Positions 36,535 through 47,108 are shown, numbered from the stretch's first letter. The stretch is 64,000 bases of DNA from Gilliamella sp. Choc4-2 (GCF_001690355.1 NZ_LZHG01000022.1:33101-97100); one strand, 5' to 3'. The notes: generated by a model from the sequence alone, not told the origin. Numbers and translations: made by a program.

Positions 36535-38748
36535 TTAAATTAAGGTAAGATTAGCCAGTTTTACCACTAGCCATTTTACTCCTTCGTTAACAAAAGCAAT
36601 TTGAACACGTCTATGGTCTCCTTCCCCATCAACGTTAATAATTGTTCCCTCGCCAAAACGATTATGCATGACTTTTTTGCCTAATATATAACCGTCGCTT
36701 TCACGGCTTTTTTCTATATAAGATTGTTTACGTTTTTCCTTATTTATGTCTTTACATTTTACCTCTGGTGTGACTAAAATCCCTCGATAACTGATTTCAG
36801 TTAATCTATCAATAGGCAGTTCAGTTATAAATCGGGAAGGCAGGTTTCGCTCTTCACGTCCATAAAGGCGCCTTGATTCACTTAATGACAATGTTAAACG
36901 TTTTCGTGCTCTTGTTATACCAACATAGGCTAAGCGCCTTTCCTCTTCCAATCTATCTGTTTCTTGTATAGAGCGCTGTGTTGGGAAAATACCTTCTTCC
37001 AACCCAACAATGAAAACATTATCAAATTCAAGTCCTTTAGCTGAGTGCAATGTCATAAGCTGGACGGAATCTTGCTCTTTTATAAAATTTCCACTTTCAA
37101 GTGATGTGTATGATAAAAATGATTCAAGTACTGTCAGCGTTTTTCCAGTTTCATGATCTTCAATTACTGTATTTTCATTGTTATGGTAAAATTGTTCAGC
37201 AGCTGAAATCAACTCCTCAAGATTTTCTAGCCTTGATTGCCCTTTTATACCTGGTTCTTGCTCATACATTTGAAGCACGCCTGATAATTTAATAATCATA
37301 TCAAGTTGTTCATAAAATGGCATTGTGACAACATCATCATAAATTGAGCCAATAAGCTCCAGGAAACGGCTAATTCCAGATCTTTGTCTTTCCGTAAATC
37401 CACCCTTTTGAATTAACAATAAACAAGCATTCCATAATGAAATACTATTTTGCTTTGCTGTTAGTCTAACTTTATCAAGGGTAACATTACCTATACCACG
37501 AGTTGGCGTATTAATCGTTGCTTCAAATGCCATATCATTATCATGATCATGTAATAATCGCAAATAAGCCAACGCTAATTTCACTTCTTGTCGCTCATAA
37601 AATCGAATAGAACCATAAATTTGGTATGGTAATCCAGCTTGTAACAAAGTATCTTCAAATAGACGAGACTGAACATTATTGCGGTATAAAATTGCACAAC
37701 TGGCATATTTGTCACCCTCATCATGGCGCTTTTTTATTTGACCAATAATAAATCGAGCTTCATCAATATCATTAAATCCAACATACAACGAAATCTTTTC
37801 GCCTTCCCCTCGATCTGTCCATAAATTTTTACCTAACCGATTGTGATTTTTGGCAATAAGTTTATTTGCTGCATCTAAAATAATACTGGTAGAACGATAA
37901 TTTTGTTCTAAGCGGATAATTTCAGTTTCTGGATAATCATTAATAAATGCTTGTAAATTATCGGCGTTAGCGCCTCGCCAGCTATAAATTGATTGATCAT
38001 CATCGCCTACAATCATAACATTAGCTGCTGTGCCTGCTAATTTTTGTACCAATTGATATTGAATCTGGTTAGTATCTTGGAATTCATCAATCAAAATATT
38101 TGAAAAACGATGATGACAATAGTTCAAAACCTCGTCATCACGACAAAGTAATTCGTATGTTCTTAAAATTAATTCTGAAAAATCAACGTATCCTACCCTA
38201 TCACAAATGGCTTGATAATCGCGATAAATGGTTTGCCACATCATTTGTTTAGGATCTTCTGGTATCATATCACTAGCACGTAAACCTCGCTCTTTTTGAT
38301 TAGAAATAAAGTTAGCACATTCCTTAGCAGACCACTGCTTTTCATCAATTTTTAACTCACGAAAAATTCGCTTTATTAGGCGCATTTGATCTTCCGAATC
38401 GATAAGCTGAAAATTAGATGGAAGGTTAGCTTGCTGAGAAAACATACGCAATAAACGATGCGTTAACCCATGAAATGTACCAACCCACATGCCATTAAAA
38501 TAGCCTTCCCCCATTAAGGCTTGAATACGTTCTTGCATTTCAGCCGCAGCTTTATTAGTAAAAGTTACAGCAAAGATCGAGTTTGGCGAATATTTTTTTT
38601 CAATACAAAGCCATGCAATACGATGAACTAATACCCTAGTTTTACCACTTCCAGCACCAGCAAGCACTATAGTGTATTGATTATCATTTGTGACGGCATT
38701 TTTTTGTTCAAAATTAAGATCGTTTAATAATGATTGTTTAATTTCCAT
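36535..38748 (-). CDS. uvrD: DNA helicase II
   Basis: Superfamily 1 3'-5' helicase of nucleotide-excision and mismatch repair. Walker A AGAGSGKTR is near residue 30, motif II DEFQDTN, then GDDDQSIYSWRGA, the LEQNYRS motif, LMTLHSAKGLEF and AYVGITRARKRL. The C-terminal RNA-polymerase/UvrB-interacting Tudor-like module (LGKKVMHNRFGEGTII) distinguishes UvrD from Rep. I chose the ATG at 38748 (MEIKQSLLNDLN) because E. coli UvrD begins at this point; an ATG 15 bases earlier is possible. Confidence 0.96.
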   Translation of the reverse strand: MEIKQSLLNDLNFEQKNAVTNDNQYTIVLAGAGSGKTRVLVHRIAWLCIEKKYSPNSIFAVTFTNKAAAEMQERIQALMGEGYFNGMWVGTFHGLTHRLLRMFSQQANLPSNFQLIDSEDQMRLIKRIFRELKIDEKQWSAKECANFISNQKERGLRASDMIPEDPKQMMWQTIYRDYQAICDRVGYVDFSELILRTYELLCRDDEVLNYCHHRFSNILIDEFQDTNQIQYQLVQKLAGTAANVMIVGDDDQSIYSWRGANADNLQAFINDYPETEIIRLEQNYRSTSIILDAANKLIAKNHNRLGKNLWTDRGEGEKISLYVGFNDIDEARFIIGQIKKRHDEGDKYASCAILYRNNVQSRLFEDTLLQAGLPYQIYGSIRFYERQEVKLALAYLRLLHDHDNDMAFEATINTPTRGIGNVTLDKVRLTAKQNSISLWNACLLLIQKGGFTERQRSGISRFLELIGSIYDDVVTMPFYEQLDMIIKLSGVLQMYEQEPGIKGQSRLENLEELISAAEQFYHNNENTVIEDHETGKTLTVLESFLSYTSLESGNFIKEQDSVQLMTLHSAKGLEFDNVFIVGLEEGIFPTQRSIQETDRLEEERRLAYVGITRARKRLTLSLSESRRLYGREERNLPSRFITELPIDRLTEISYRGILVTPEVKCKDINKEKRKQSYIEKSRESDGYILGKKVMHNRFGEGTIINVDGEGDHRRVQIAFVNEGVKWLVVKLANLTLI

Positions 38749-38935
38749 TATGTTGAAACCCATTACGATAATAACAATTTTTAATCGAAATTGATGTCCA
38801 AAGTATTATCTATACGTTTATTATCTTTCAATATTTTGTTTGTTGGCTGTCGGCAAACAGGATATCAAGATAGGTATTTTATTAAATGCAATAAATGATT
38901 ACATTCATTTTACTGTCTATTTATACATATGTAAA

Positions 38936-39649
38936 TTATAGCAGATTATCTAATTCTAGCAATTGGCTTATTTCAACATGTGGTAAACATCTTGCCTCAG
39001 TAAGATGGAAAATATCTTGCTGAAAAATGTTGATCCAGCATGCTAAAAAACCGCTCTTAATTGCCCCATTCACATCAGTGAATAAATTATCTCCAATATG
39101 TAAAATTTGATGAGCAGGTACCTTTAACTGTCGTACAGCTAATTCAAATATTTCAGGAAAAGGTTTTGAACGGCCGTTCGCACCCCCTCGCAATGAAAAT
39201 TGAAAATAGTGGCTTAAACCTATTTGGTTAATGTCAACATTACCATTTGTTATTACCGCCAGAGGTATTTTGGTTGCTAACTTGGACAGTAATACATGTG
39301 TTGATTGGGGTATCTGCATTTTATGTCGCCAAAAATTAAAACATGCCATTGTTTCATTAATCATGTTTTCTATCTTTGACGCTGGCCATCTAGCTTTAGT
39401 TAATAATGATTTAATTGTTGCAATTCGCCAAACGATAACATCATGATAAATCTCTGGGTTGGCATTTAGCACTCTTTTTTTTTCAGTATAAAGATCAGAA
39501 AGAGTAATGTGCTGCAATTGATCATAATGCTGAAGTATTTTTACCATCTCTTCTTCAGCCCTTTCAACAATCATGCTGTTATTATACAATGTATCGTCGA
39601 GATCAAAAGTCATCGCTTTTATAGCATTTAAGGATCGATAAAATCGCAT
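38936..39649 (-). CDS. yigB: HAD-family phosphatase YigB (FMN phosphatase)
   Basis: Haloacid-dehalogenase-type hydrolase; E. coli YigB dephosphorylates 5-amino-6-ribitylamino-uracil phosphate and FMN. Motif I is FDLDDTLYNN near residue 14, motif II is VITNGN, and motif IV is HIGDNLFTDV with a preceding Lys in GRSKPFPEIF. Length 237 matches E. coli (238). It lies 2 bases after xerC and upstream of uvrD, the conserved order. Confidence 0.92.
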   Translation of the reverse strand: MRFYRSLNAIKAMTFDLDDTLYNNSMIVERAEEEMVKILQHYDQLQHITLSDLYTEKKRVLNANPEIYHDVIVWRIATIKSLLTKARWPASKIENMINETMACFNFWRHKMQIPQSTHVLLSKLATKIPLAVITNGNVDINQIGLSHYFQFSLRGGANGRSKPFPEIFELAVRQLKVPAHQILHIGDNLFTDVNGAIKSGFLACWINIFQQDIFHLTEARCLPHVEISQLLELDNLL

Positions 39650-39651
39650 CG

Positions 39652-40572
39652 CTATTTTCCTCTTTTTGCTCTTGGGTGAGCTAAATCGTAAACTTCTGAC
39701 AGGTGTGAAAAATCCAAGTGAGTATAAACCTGAGTTGTTGATAAATCGGCATGTCCTAATAACTCTTGCACAGCACGTAAATCTCGGCTTGACTCTAACA
39801 TGTGGGTGGCAAATGAGTGACGTAATTTATGTGGATGAACATGAGAACTCAAACCTTGTTTAACCCCTATTTGTGCAAAACGTTTTTCTACATTACGGGG
39901 GGAAATCCGGCGACCTAATTTTGATACAAATAAAGCATCACCTTGAGGTCTTAAAAAATCTCTCATTGAGAGCCAGTTTTTAATCCATTTTATGGATTCT
40001 CCGCCTAATGGCAGCTTACGCTCTTTACCGCCTTTCCCCACCACACGAATCTCACCGTCAGTTAGATTTAGTTCTCGGCAATTAATATTAACCAATTCAG
40101 ATAAACGCAACCCAGACCCATACATCACTTCAAGCATTGCCCTATCACGAACAGAAAGAGGATCATTATATTCAATATTAAGCAATTGGTTAATCTCATC
40201 AATATCGATATTTTTGGGAAGGTGTTTACCTAATTTAGGGTTTAAAATTCCCCGTCCTGGATTTGCCTTAAGCACCTGTTTTTTTACTAACCAATCACAA
40301 AAACTCCGTAATGCAGACAATCTTAGGGATAAGCTTCTAGCTTGTAAACCAGTTTGTTTGCTACGCCCCATCAATAAACGCACTACCGAAGTATCTAAAT
40401 CTTGCCAACTTGAAATTTCAATTTCTTTTGCTAATGCAATAAGTGCATAAAGTTGGCGCCGATAATTGATTTGAGTATTGGTACTAAGCTGTTTTTCGGA
40501 CTTCAAATAATTCAGGTATTCCTCGACAGGTTGTGTAAGTAAAGGGACTTGATCTTGAAGAGATTGAATCAT
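39652..40572 (-). CDS. xerC: Tyrosine recombinase XerC
   Basis: Site-specific recombinase that resolves chromosome dimers at dif together with XerD. The N-terminal core-binding domain ([26 protein letters not shown]) is followed by the catalytic domain. Its active-site residues are visible: Arg in GSGLRLSEL, Lys in [35 protein letters not shown] and the Tyr nucleophile in VYTHLDF. Place between DUF484 and yigB identifies it as XerC and not XerD. Confidence 0.95.
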   Translation of the reverse strand: MIQSLQDQVPLLTQPVEEYLNYLKSEKQLSTNTQINYRRQLYALIALAKEIEISSWQDLDTSVVRLLMGRSKQTGLQARSLSLRLSALRSFCDWLVKKQVLKANPGRGILNPKLGKHLPKNIDIDEINQLLNIEYNDPLSVRDRAMLEVMYGSGLRLSELVNINCRELNLTDGEIRVVGKGGKERKLPLGGESIKWIKNWLSMRDFLRPQGDALFVSKLGRRISPRNVEKRFAQIGVKQGLSSHVHPHKLRHSFATHMLESSRDLRAVQELLGHADLSTTQVYTHLDFSHLSEVYDLAHPRAKRGK

Positions 40573-40581
40573 AATTTTTCC

Positions 40582-41301
40582 TTACTTTATTCGCATAATC
40601 CACTTACCAATTAAAATTGGTAGTATTTCGCTTATTTTTTCCAATAACAATGTCCCTTGCCCTGCTTGATAATGCCTTGGGCTAGTACTAGTAAAAATTA
40701 AAATCCCTAAATCCCCAAATGTTCCCAATAGAGATAATGCTACCGATCCAACATAACCATGTTCAGGTAATAAAAAATCCAATTCGGTTGAATTTAAGGT
40801 GCCTAAATACTGTTTACTGTACTGTAAATGCCGAACACGAATAAAATCAAACCTTGATGAATTAATAGCAAAATAATGATAGTTTGATGGAGCGCCAAGT
40901 AACCATTTATCATCAAATAGATACAAATAAGCTCCACTAAGACCAAGTGATTTTGCCCAATTATTCAATGATTCTATTAATTCATTTAAATTCGATGTTT
41001 GAATAAGCTCAAGGTATAAATTAATAAGCTGGCTAAATAATAATTCGTTAGCACTCGCGTTCTCCATTAGTAAGGTAATTTCTGATTCTAATTGTTTTAT
41101 TTTATTGCGTTGCCTAGCCATTTGCCACTCTGGCAATGAAATTCCACCCCGAATAGGATGTGGAACCCGCATTGATTCAATATAATTGGCATTACGAATA
41201 AAATAGTCTGGATTATCAATTAAATATTGATTAACAAGGTTATCATTTATTTTATTTGATAAAACTCGCTTTTTTTTATCTTGAGTATTTTGCTTAACCA
41301 T
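40582..41301 (-). CDS. DUF484 protein (YigA)
   Basis: GAF-like domain protein of unknown role, almost always between dapF and xerC. The 239 residues carry the family opening VNQYLIDNPDYFIRNANYIESMRVPHP with RGGISLPEWQMARQRNKIKQLE, a short coiled coil, and a GAF-like C-terminal part ending YQAGQGTLLLEKISEILP. It is separated from xerC by 9 bases, so it is probably co-transcribed. Confidence 0.9.
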   Translation of the reverse strand: MVKQNTQDKKKRVLSNKINDNLVNQYLIDNPDYFIRNANYIESMRVPHPIRGGISLPEWQMARQRNKIKQLESEITLLMENASANELLFSQLINLYLELIQTSNLNELIESLNNWAKSLGLSGAYLYLFDDKWLLGAPSNYHYFAINSSRFDFIRVRHLQYSKQYLGTLNSTELDFLLPEHGYVGSVALSLLGTFGDLGILIFTSTSPRHYQAGQGTLLLEKISEILPILIGKWIMRIK

Positions 41302-41424
41302 AATCTATTCAATTAAATCCAAATATAAAGTGTTTTAAATTTAATCATAATATCTTATAATTAGATCCATTTTTTCTGTTCAAATCAGCTAATATAATAC
41401 AAAAAAATAACGTAAAATTTTTGA

Positions 41425-42249
41425 TCATATAGCGATAAATCCGTCATATACATGTGTTGCAGGTCCTGTCATATAAAGTGGATGATTCCCTCCTTTCCAC
41501 TCAATAAGCAATTTACCGCCAGGCAAATTAACCGAGACATAGTCATTAAGTAAACCTTGATTAATACCAACGGCAACTGCCGCACATGCACCACTGCCAC
41601 AAGCCTGCGTTTCACCTGCACCGCGTTCAAATACGCGCAAATTAATATTATTACGATTAACTATATGCATAAACCCAATATTAGCCCGTTCAGGAAAACG
41701 CTCATGTTGTTCTAATAATGCCCCTAGGGATGCCACCTGAGCAGTAATGATATTATCAACTTGTATTATGCAATGAGGGTTGCCCATGGAAGCAACGCCA
41801 CATAAAACAGTTTGTCCTTGTGCTCGAATAATATAAGTTTTTTCTTCTTTAATTGCTTTGAAAGGAACTTTACTTGGCTCAAAGACAGGCATCCCCATAT
41901 TTACCCGTACAGTTTCATCATCATTAACTGTTAATACAATATTACCTTTCATGGTACTTACATTTAAAACTCGTTTTCTAGTTAATCCTTTTAAACGAAC
42001 AAAGCGAGCAAAACAACGGGCTCCGTTGCCACACTGCTGAACTTCTGATCCATCTGAATTAAATATTCGGTAATGAAAATCACTATCAGGAGCATAAGGT
42101 GGCTCTACAATTAGCAACTGATCAAATCCAACGCCAGTATAGCGATCTGCTAAACGTTTTATCGTTTCTACCGAGAGATGAACATTTTGCGTTACCGCAT
42201 CTATGACCATAAAATCATTTCCGAGTCCATGCATTTTTGAAAAGTTCAT
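41425..42249 (-). CDS. dapF: Diaminopimelate epimerase
   Basis: Interconverts LL- and meso-diaminopimelate for murein and lysine synthesis. The two catalytic cysteines are in [13 protein letters not shown] (about residue 73) and [13 protein letters not shown] (about residue 217). The start [17 protein letters not shown] is the family signature. The 274 residues equal the E. coli length. It lies 70 bases after lysA. Confidence 0.97.
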   Translation of the reverse strand: MNFSKMHGLGNDFMVIDAVTQNVHLSVETIKRLADRYTGVGFDQLLIVEPPYAPDSDFHYRIFNSDGSEVQQCGNGARCFARFVRLKGLTRKRVLNVSTMKGNIVLTVNDDETVRVNMGMPVFEPSKVPFKAIKEEKTYIIRAQGQTVLCGVASMGNPHCIIQVDNIITAQVASLGALLEQHERFPERANIGFMHIVNRNNINLRVFERGAGETQACGSGACAAVAVGINQGLLNDYVSVNLPGGKLLIEWKGGNHPLYMTGPATHVYDGFIAI

Positions 42250-42319
42250 CGTGATTTACCTTATATTATAAAACGCTATTATCTTTTAATTTTACTGTTT
42301 GCTTATTGGCTAAAAATTA

Positions 42320-43570
42320 TCAAACAATCTCTCCACGCCATAAATCATCAAATGATTCACGCTTACGAATTAGTTTATGCTGTTGTTCATCAACCAACAT
42401 TACTTCGGCCGGACGTCGATGGCTGTTATAATTGGAAGCCATACTAAACCCATAAGCGCCAGCACTACATACAACAAGTAAATCATCTTGTTTAATAGAA
42501 AGCTCTCTCTGATAAGCTAAAACATCGCTTGATTCACAAATCGGTCCAACAACATTGTAAATATATTTTTCATCATCAACTTGTGGTTCTAATTCTGGCA
42601 AAACTTTCATCCAAGCTTTATAAAGTGATGGGCGAATTAAATCATTCATACCTGCATCAACAATAGCAAAATGATTATTATCTTGATGTTTGAGATATTC
42701 CACTTTTGTAATTAATAGACCTGCATTAGCAACAATTGACCGACCTGGTTCAAATATGATTTCAATACCCTTATAATTTGCTAACTTTTTGACTAATTCC
42801 TTAACAAGTATTGATGCTTTCGGCGGATTTTCATTATCATAACAAACTCCCAATCCTCCGCCTAAATCAATATGTTCAATATGAATATTGTTTGATTTTA
42901 GTTGATCAACCAATTTAAGTACACGATCAGCAGCATCTAGAAATGGAGATAATTCTGTTAATTGTGATCCAATATGGCAATCAATACCGGCAATTTTTAT
43001 ATTGGTTAACGTTTGGGCTTTACGATATACATCGAGTGCCAGCTGATAACTAATGCCAAACTTATTTTCGCGTAAGCCTGTTGAAATATAAGGATGAGTT
43101 TTGGCATCCACATCAGGATTAATTCTTAAAGAAATAGTCGCGACTGTACCCAAACGTTTAGCTACTTGATCTATACGGTATAACTCAGCTTCAGATTCAA
43201 CATTAAAACACTTAATGTTAACTTGTAATGCCCGTTCAATCTCAACAATGGATTTAGCCACACCAGAAAAAACAATCTTTTTAGGATCTGCACCCGCTTT
43301 AAGCACTCGTTCCAATTCACCTTGTGAAACAATATCAAAACCAGCCCCCAATTTAGCCAATAAATTTAAAACCGATAAATTGCTATTTGCTTTAACCGCA
43401 TAACAAACTAAATGTTTATAATTTGTAAGTGATCGTTCATAAGCTAAAAATTGCTTGACAATATAGTTTGCAGAGTAAACATACAATGGGGTACCATATT
43501 GCGCTGCAAGATCAGAAATTGCTACTTTATCAGCTTTTAAATGGCCGTTTTGATAATGTAAAAAATCCAT
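42320..43570 (-). CDS. lysA: Diaminopimelate decarboxylase
   Basis: PLP enzyme that makes L-lysine from meso-diaminopimelate. The PLP Lys60 is in YAVKANSN. HIGSQL, the glycine loop DLGGGLGVCYDNENPP, EPGRSIVANAG and the active-site Cys in GPICESSDVLA are all present. It lies in lptM-lysA-dapF, the Vibrio/Pasteurella arrangement; E. coli has lysA elsewhere. Confidence 0.96.
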   Translation of the reverse strand: MDFLHYQNGHLKADKVAISDLAAQYGTPLYVYSANYIVKQFLAYERSLTNYKHLVCYAVKANSNLSVLNLLAKLGAGFDIVSQGELERVLKAGADPKKIVFSGVAKSIVEIERALQVNIKCFNVESEAELYRIDQVAKRLGTVATISLRINPDVDAKTHPYISTGLRENKFGISYQLALDVYRKAQTLTNIKIAGIDCHIGSQLTELSPFLDAADRVLKLVDQLKSNNIHIEHIDLGGGLGVCYDNENPPKASILVKELVKKLANYKGIEIIFEPGRSIVANAGLLITKVEYLKHQDNNHFAIVDAGMNDLIRPSLYKAWMKVLPELEPQVDDEKYIYNVVGPICESSDVLAYQRELSIKQDDLLVVCSAGAYGFSMASNYNSHRRPAEVMLVDEQQHKLIRKRESFDDLWRGEIV

Positions 43571-43582
43571 TCATCTATCCCG

Positions 43583-43723
43583 CTAAGCGATTTTATCGAA
43601 TAACTGTAATTGAGTTAATGCCATTGCCCCATTTGTAGGAAAATAAAGTGGACCTTTTAATCCACAACCAACTAATGACAGTATAAATAAAAGCATTGAA
43701 AGTAATTTAATAGATGGTTTCAT
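43583..43723 (-). CDS. lptM: LPS translocon maturation lipoprotein LptM (YifL)
   Basis: Small outer-membrane lipoprotein that helps LptD form its correct disulfides. The 46 residues are MKPSIKLLSMLLFILSLVGC up to the lipobox Cys20, then the highly conserved GLKGPLYFP, as in E. coli YifL (GLKGPLYFPP). The tail after it is much shorter than in E. coli. It ends 12 bases before the lysA ATG, so the two are likely co-transcribed. This position, beside lysA-dapF, is the standard one. Confidence 0.92.
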   Translation of the reverse strand: MKPSIKLLSMLLFILSLVGCGLKGPLYFPTNGAMALTQLQLFDKIA

Positions 43724-43948
43724 ACAACGTTCACAATTTTTATTTTTTATGATGCCACTATATTACACGATACCCCTATTCGTGCAAAGAGCAAATAATA
43801 AAGTCTTTATAATTAAAAAAACTGAATTTTTCATCAAATCTTTATATTCATGTTATTTTTTAGATAATAAATATAATGTATATAGTAATTTCAATAAAAT
43901 TTGTATTACTTATGCTATAATCTAGTTTTTAAATAATTAGGAAACAAG

Positions 43949-44284
43949 ATGGAATCAACAATTAACTGTCCCGATTGTAGTTCGGAATATACTTATCCTG
44001 ATGGTAATTTAATTGTCTGCTCAATTTGCGCACATGAGTGGGATCCAAATCAAACAACTACTGAATCATCTCAATTAGAGGTTAAAGACAGTAATGGTAA
44101 TTTACTTGCGGATGGTGATGATATTTTGCTTATAAAAGATCTCAAATTGAAAGGGTCTTCAACAGTTTTAAAAAAAGGAACTAAAGCTAAAGGTATTCGT
44201 TTAGTTGAAGGCGATCATGAAATCGATTGTAAAATTGACGGAATAAAAATTATGCTTAAAGCTTGCTTTGTAAAAAAAGCCTAA
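43949..44284 (+). CDS. yjdM: Zinc-ribbon protein YjdM (PhnA family)
   Basis: Small cytosolic protein often annotated as alkylphosphonate utilisation protein PhnA, although it does not act in phosphonate breakdown. The N-terminal zinc ribbon uses Cys7, Cys10, Cys24 and Cys27 (CPDC...CSIC). The C-terminal SH3-like part has [27 protein letters not shown] and [13 protein letters not shown], family signatures. The 111 residues match E. coli YjdM. It stands alone with AT-rich gaps on both sides. Confidence 0.92.
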   Translation: MESTINCPDCSSEYTYPDGNLIVCSICAHEWDPNQTTTESSQLEVKDSNGNLLADGDDILLIKDLKLKGSSTVLKKGTKAKGIRLVEGDHEIDCKIDGIKIMLKACFVKKA

Positions 44285-44764
44285 TGCCCGCTTTGACACA
44301 AAGAGGACAAAGATAGTTAGAAAAAGCAAGACATAAATTCCAATAATATATAGAACTGAAAGAATTGAGAAATACTATATAACAAAATATGACATAATTA
44401 TATTTGACATATTAAAAGATATTTTAAGTTTTCAATTTCAGAAAAAATATTGTTTTTCTCAATATATTAATCGGAAGTAAAAGCCTTCGCTCTTCCGATT
44501 CAATCCAAAAGGGTTAAGAAATAAAATAATACTTTTTTATATTAAATAACCTTTAATTTTTTAATCCATTGTCCTGTACTACCTAACTTTTAGATACGAT
44601 TAAAAACACTTAGAAAAGCCCTGTATAAATTTTTTCATGTCCAAATCCTCTTTTACTTTTATCATAGACAATTTCTTACTTTTAACGCTGCACTATATTT
44701 AGATAGTTAAAAATTATACAATTTTATCAATTAGGTAGAGCATTTAATAATAGCTAGATAACTA
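44285..44764. other. Intergenic stretch with one hairpin
   Basis: 480 AT-rich bases between yjdM and ulaE without an ORF. The only structure I see is an inverted repeat at 44469-44500: AATCGGAAG / CTTCCGATT, 9 bp, 14-base loop. It lacks a clear T-run on either strand, so I cannot say whether it is a terminator for yjdM or ulaE. Confidence 0.45.
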
Positions 44765-45682
44765 TTAATTGTACAATTTACTAAATATAGGAAATTTCGC
44801 CTTTTGCCCTATTGTTTTTAACCTTTTTTGAGCAATCATGATATTTTCTTGCCATTTATCATCTTTTGCCCACATTTCAATTACCAATGGCGCAACATAA
44901 TTCATGGTACGAAGTGTTGCAAAAATAGCGGCAAAATCAACTTCACCTTCACCAATGACTAGATCCCTAAATTGCCCAGAATAATCAGCTTTAACTTTAA
45001 ATGTGTCTTTTAGATGAATTTGGACAATATGGTCACGACTTAACATAAGTTCAGTGCAAGTATCATAATTCCAACCAGTAATATTTCCAACATCAGGGTA
45101 AGCCATAAAGTAAGGAGAATCGATATTTTTTTTGAGGATTTCGAATTTGCTTAAACTGTTAAGATACGGCGTATCCATAATTTCAACCGCTAACATTACC
45201 CCTGCTCGTTCTGCTTGCTTAACTGCCCACTGCATACCTTGAATAAAACGCTGATGCGTTTGTAAGTCAGCAGGTTCATAATAAACATCATAGCCAGCAA
45301 GTTGGATCACTCTTATTCCTAACTTATAAGCTAGCGTAATGGCTTTGTCCATAATGATTTGGGCTTCACTACGGATATCATTATTGGCTGAACCAAATGG
45401 ATATTTACGATGTGCGCTTAAGCACATGGAATGTAGAGGAATTCCGATTTTTTCGCATTGATGTCTGAGTGAATAGATCTCATCGTCAGACCAATCTAAT
45501 CTGGCGCGACGTTCATCCGATTCATCGATAGAAATTTCAATGAAATCAAATCCTAAATCTTTAGTTACTTGTAATTTATCTTGCCATAATAGCTGGTTAG
45601 GTAGGGCTTTTTCATAAATACCAATACGAGGCGTATTTTGGGGTTGATACAGTTTTTTTGATATATTTTTACTTTGTGGCAT
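44765..45682 (-). CDS. ulaE: L-xylulose 5-phosphate 3-epimerase
   Basis: Converts L-xylulose 5-phosphate to L-ribulose 5-phosphate in ascorbate breakdown. TIM-barrel protein of the AP-endonuclease-2 fold: GIYEKALP, GFDFIEISIDESDERRARLDW, SMCLSAHRKYPFGS and IRVIQLAGYDVYYE. Metal-binding Glu and His are in VEIMDTPY, HIVQIHLKDT and PLVIEMWA. The start used gives about 15 residues more than E. coli UlaE. It is the last gene of the ula operon. A hairpin before it may lower its expression. Confidence 0.93.
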   Translation of the reverse strand: MPQSKNISKKLYQPQNTPRIGIYEKALPNQLLWQDKLQVTKDLGFDFIEISIDESDERRARLDWSDDEIYSLRHQCEKIGIPLHSMCLSAHRKYPFGSANNDIRSEAQIIMDKAITLAYKLGIRVIQLAGYDVYYEPADLQTHQRFIQGMQWAVKQAERAGVMLAVEIMDTPYLNSLSKFEILKKNIDSPYFMAYPDVGNITGWNYDTCTELMLSRDHIVQIHLKDTFKVKADYSGQFRDLVIGEGEVDFAAIFATLRTMNYVAPLVIEMWAKDDKWQENIMIAQKRLKTIGQKAKFPIFSKLYN

Positions 45683-45710
45683 GGCGATAACCTATTTTTT
45701 ATATGAAAAG

Positions 45711-45744
45711 AAACCATGTAGCCGATTTGTTCAGCTACATGTGG
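45711..45744 (-). terminator. Hairpin between ulaD and ulaE
   Basis: Arms CATGTAGC (45715-45722) and GCTACATG (45734-45741), extended by a few pairs around a bulge, with a CTTTT stretch beyond on the minus strand. It sits 4 bases after the ulaD stop, so it may be a partial terminator or an mRNA-processing/stability element inside the operon. Confidence 0.55.
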
Positions 45745-45747
45745 TTG

Positions 45748-46392
45748 TTACCAATATTTTGCGATCTGCTCTCTTAATGCTTGTGCCGTTTTTTGACCGT
45801 TTTCGTTAGCCAGCGCACGACCGGCAATAAAGGCTTTGGTTTTTATGCCTGCAAATAGATGAATATCTTCTGGCACAATTCCACCAGTAATTGATAGTTC
45901 AAGCCCTAAATCAGACAATTGACGCATTTTAATTATATCATCTTCACCCCAACCAATACCTGCTAATTCTGCATCACGAGAGCGATGGTATATCGCTTGC
46001 TTAATGCCAAGTTTTCGCCAAGCTCTGGCATCATCTAAAGTCCAATGGCCATACAATTCGATTTGAATTTCACCATTAAATTCATCAGCCACTTTTTTAC
46101 ATGCTTCTACAGTTGCAATATGAGCTGCAGCTGATACGGTTAACCAATTGGCTCCAGCTGAAAACGCCATTTTTGCCAATATCGCTCCTCCATCAGTGGT
46201 TTTTAAATCACACACTAAAATGTGATTTGGGTAGAGTTCTCTTAACCGTTTTACACTTTGCATACCCGCGGCAAAGGCAAGAATGGTGCCAACTTCAATA
46301 ATATCAACAAACCCTGCTACATTTTTTGCCACATCTAGTGCAGGTGTTAATTCAGTTTGATCTAATGCTATTTGTAATTTAGGTGCTGTCAT
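45748..46392 (-). CDS. ulaD: 3-keto-L-gulonate-6-phosphate decarboxylase
   Basis: Mg-dependent decarboxylase of the OMP-decarboxylase suprafamily that turns 3-keto-L-gulonate 6-phosphate into L-xylulose 5-phosphate. PKLQIALDQTELTPALDVA at the start, VCDLKTTDGGAILAKMAF with the catalytic Asp-x-Lys-x-x-Asp, and the phosphate-binding VTGG-like SITGGIVPED and IAGRAL segments are conserved. 214 residues, E. coli 216. It follows ulaF by 20 bases. Confidence 0.95.
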   Translation of the reverse strand: MTAPKLQIALDQTELTPALDVAKNVAGFVDIIEVGTILAFAAGMQSVKRLRELYPNHILVCDLKTTDGGAILAKMAFSAGANWLTVSAAAHIATVEACKKVADEFNGEIQIELYGHWTLDDARAWRKLGIKQAIYHRSRDAELAGIGWGEDDIIKMRQLSDLGLELSITGGIVPEDIHLFAGIKTKAFIAGRALANENGQKTAQALREQIAKYW

Positions 46393-46412
46393 GTTGTTCT
46401 CCTTAATATTTG

Positions 46413-47105
46413 TTATTTTTGACCGTAGTAAGCATTCGCACCATGTTTGCGAAAATAGTGCTTGTCAGATAATGTTTGTTGTATTTTGATTGTTTGATTA
46501 AGTTGCCGAGTTGAAAGCGCCATCATTGCTACTTCTTCAAGTACTACAGCATTATGCACCGCATCTAAGGCGTTTTTACCCCAACAAAATGGGGCATGAC
46601 CTGATATGATAGCGCCAGGCATAGCAACAGGATCTAAGCTTCGGCGTTTAAATTCTTCTATTATTACTAATCCTGTATTTTTTTCGTAATCAGTTGTAAT
46701 TTCACTATCGGTTAGTTCACGTGTACAAGGCACATCGCCATAAAAGTAATCAGCATGAGTGGTGCCCAGTGCTGGAATATCTAATTCAGCTTGAGCCCAA
46801 ATGGTAGCGTAACGAGAATGGGTGTGCACAATACCGCCAATCTGTGGAAATGCTTTATACAACTCAATATGTGTTGCGGTATCACTGGAAGGATTTAATT
46901 TTCCATCTAAAATATCGCCCGTTAGCGAAACAATCACAATATCATCCACCTTCATATTGCTATATTCAACACCAGAAGGTTTAATAGCGATAAGACCTTT
47001 ATCGCGATCGATTTCAGATACATTACCCCAAGTAAAGGTGACCAAATTATATTTGGGCAGTAATAAATTAGCGTTTAAAACACGTTCTTTTAAAGCTTGA
47101 TACAT
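46413..47105 (-). CDS. ulaF: L-ribulose-5-phosphate 4-epimerase
   Basis: Class II aldolase-fold zinc enzyme that makes D-xylulose 5-phosphate, which enters the pentose-phosphate pathway. [24 protein letters not shown], the metal site [12 protein letters not shown], and [25 protein letters not shown] are conserved. 230 residues, near E. coli UlaF (228). AraD and SgbE are similar; the operon decides for ulaF. It begins 3 bases after ulaC. Confidence 0.94.
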   Translation of the reverse strand: MYQALKERVLNANLLLPKYNLVTFTWGNVSEIDRDKGLIAIKPSGVEYSNMKVDDIVIVSLTGDILDGKLNPSSDTATHIELYKAFPQIGGIVHTHSRYATIWAQAELDIPALGTTHADYFYGDVPCTRELTDSEITTDYEKNTGLVIIEEFKRRSLDPVAMPGAIISGHAPFCWGKNALDAVHNAVVLEEVAMMALSTRQLNQTIKIQQTLSDKHYFRKHGANAYYGQK

Positions 47106-47108
47106 AAT

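Noticed and set aside
39992..40450. 152-codon plus-strand ORF inside xerC
   Set aside because: It is the antisense shadow of a fully conserved recombinase and has no independent features.
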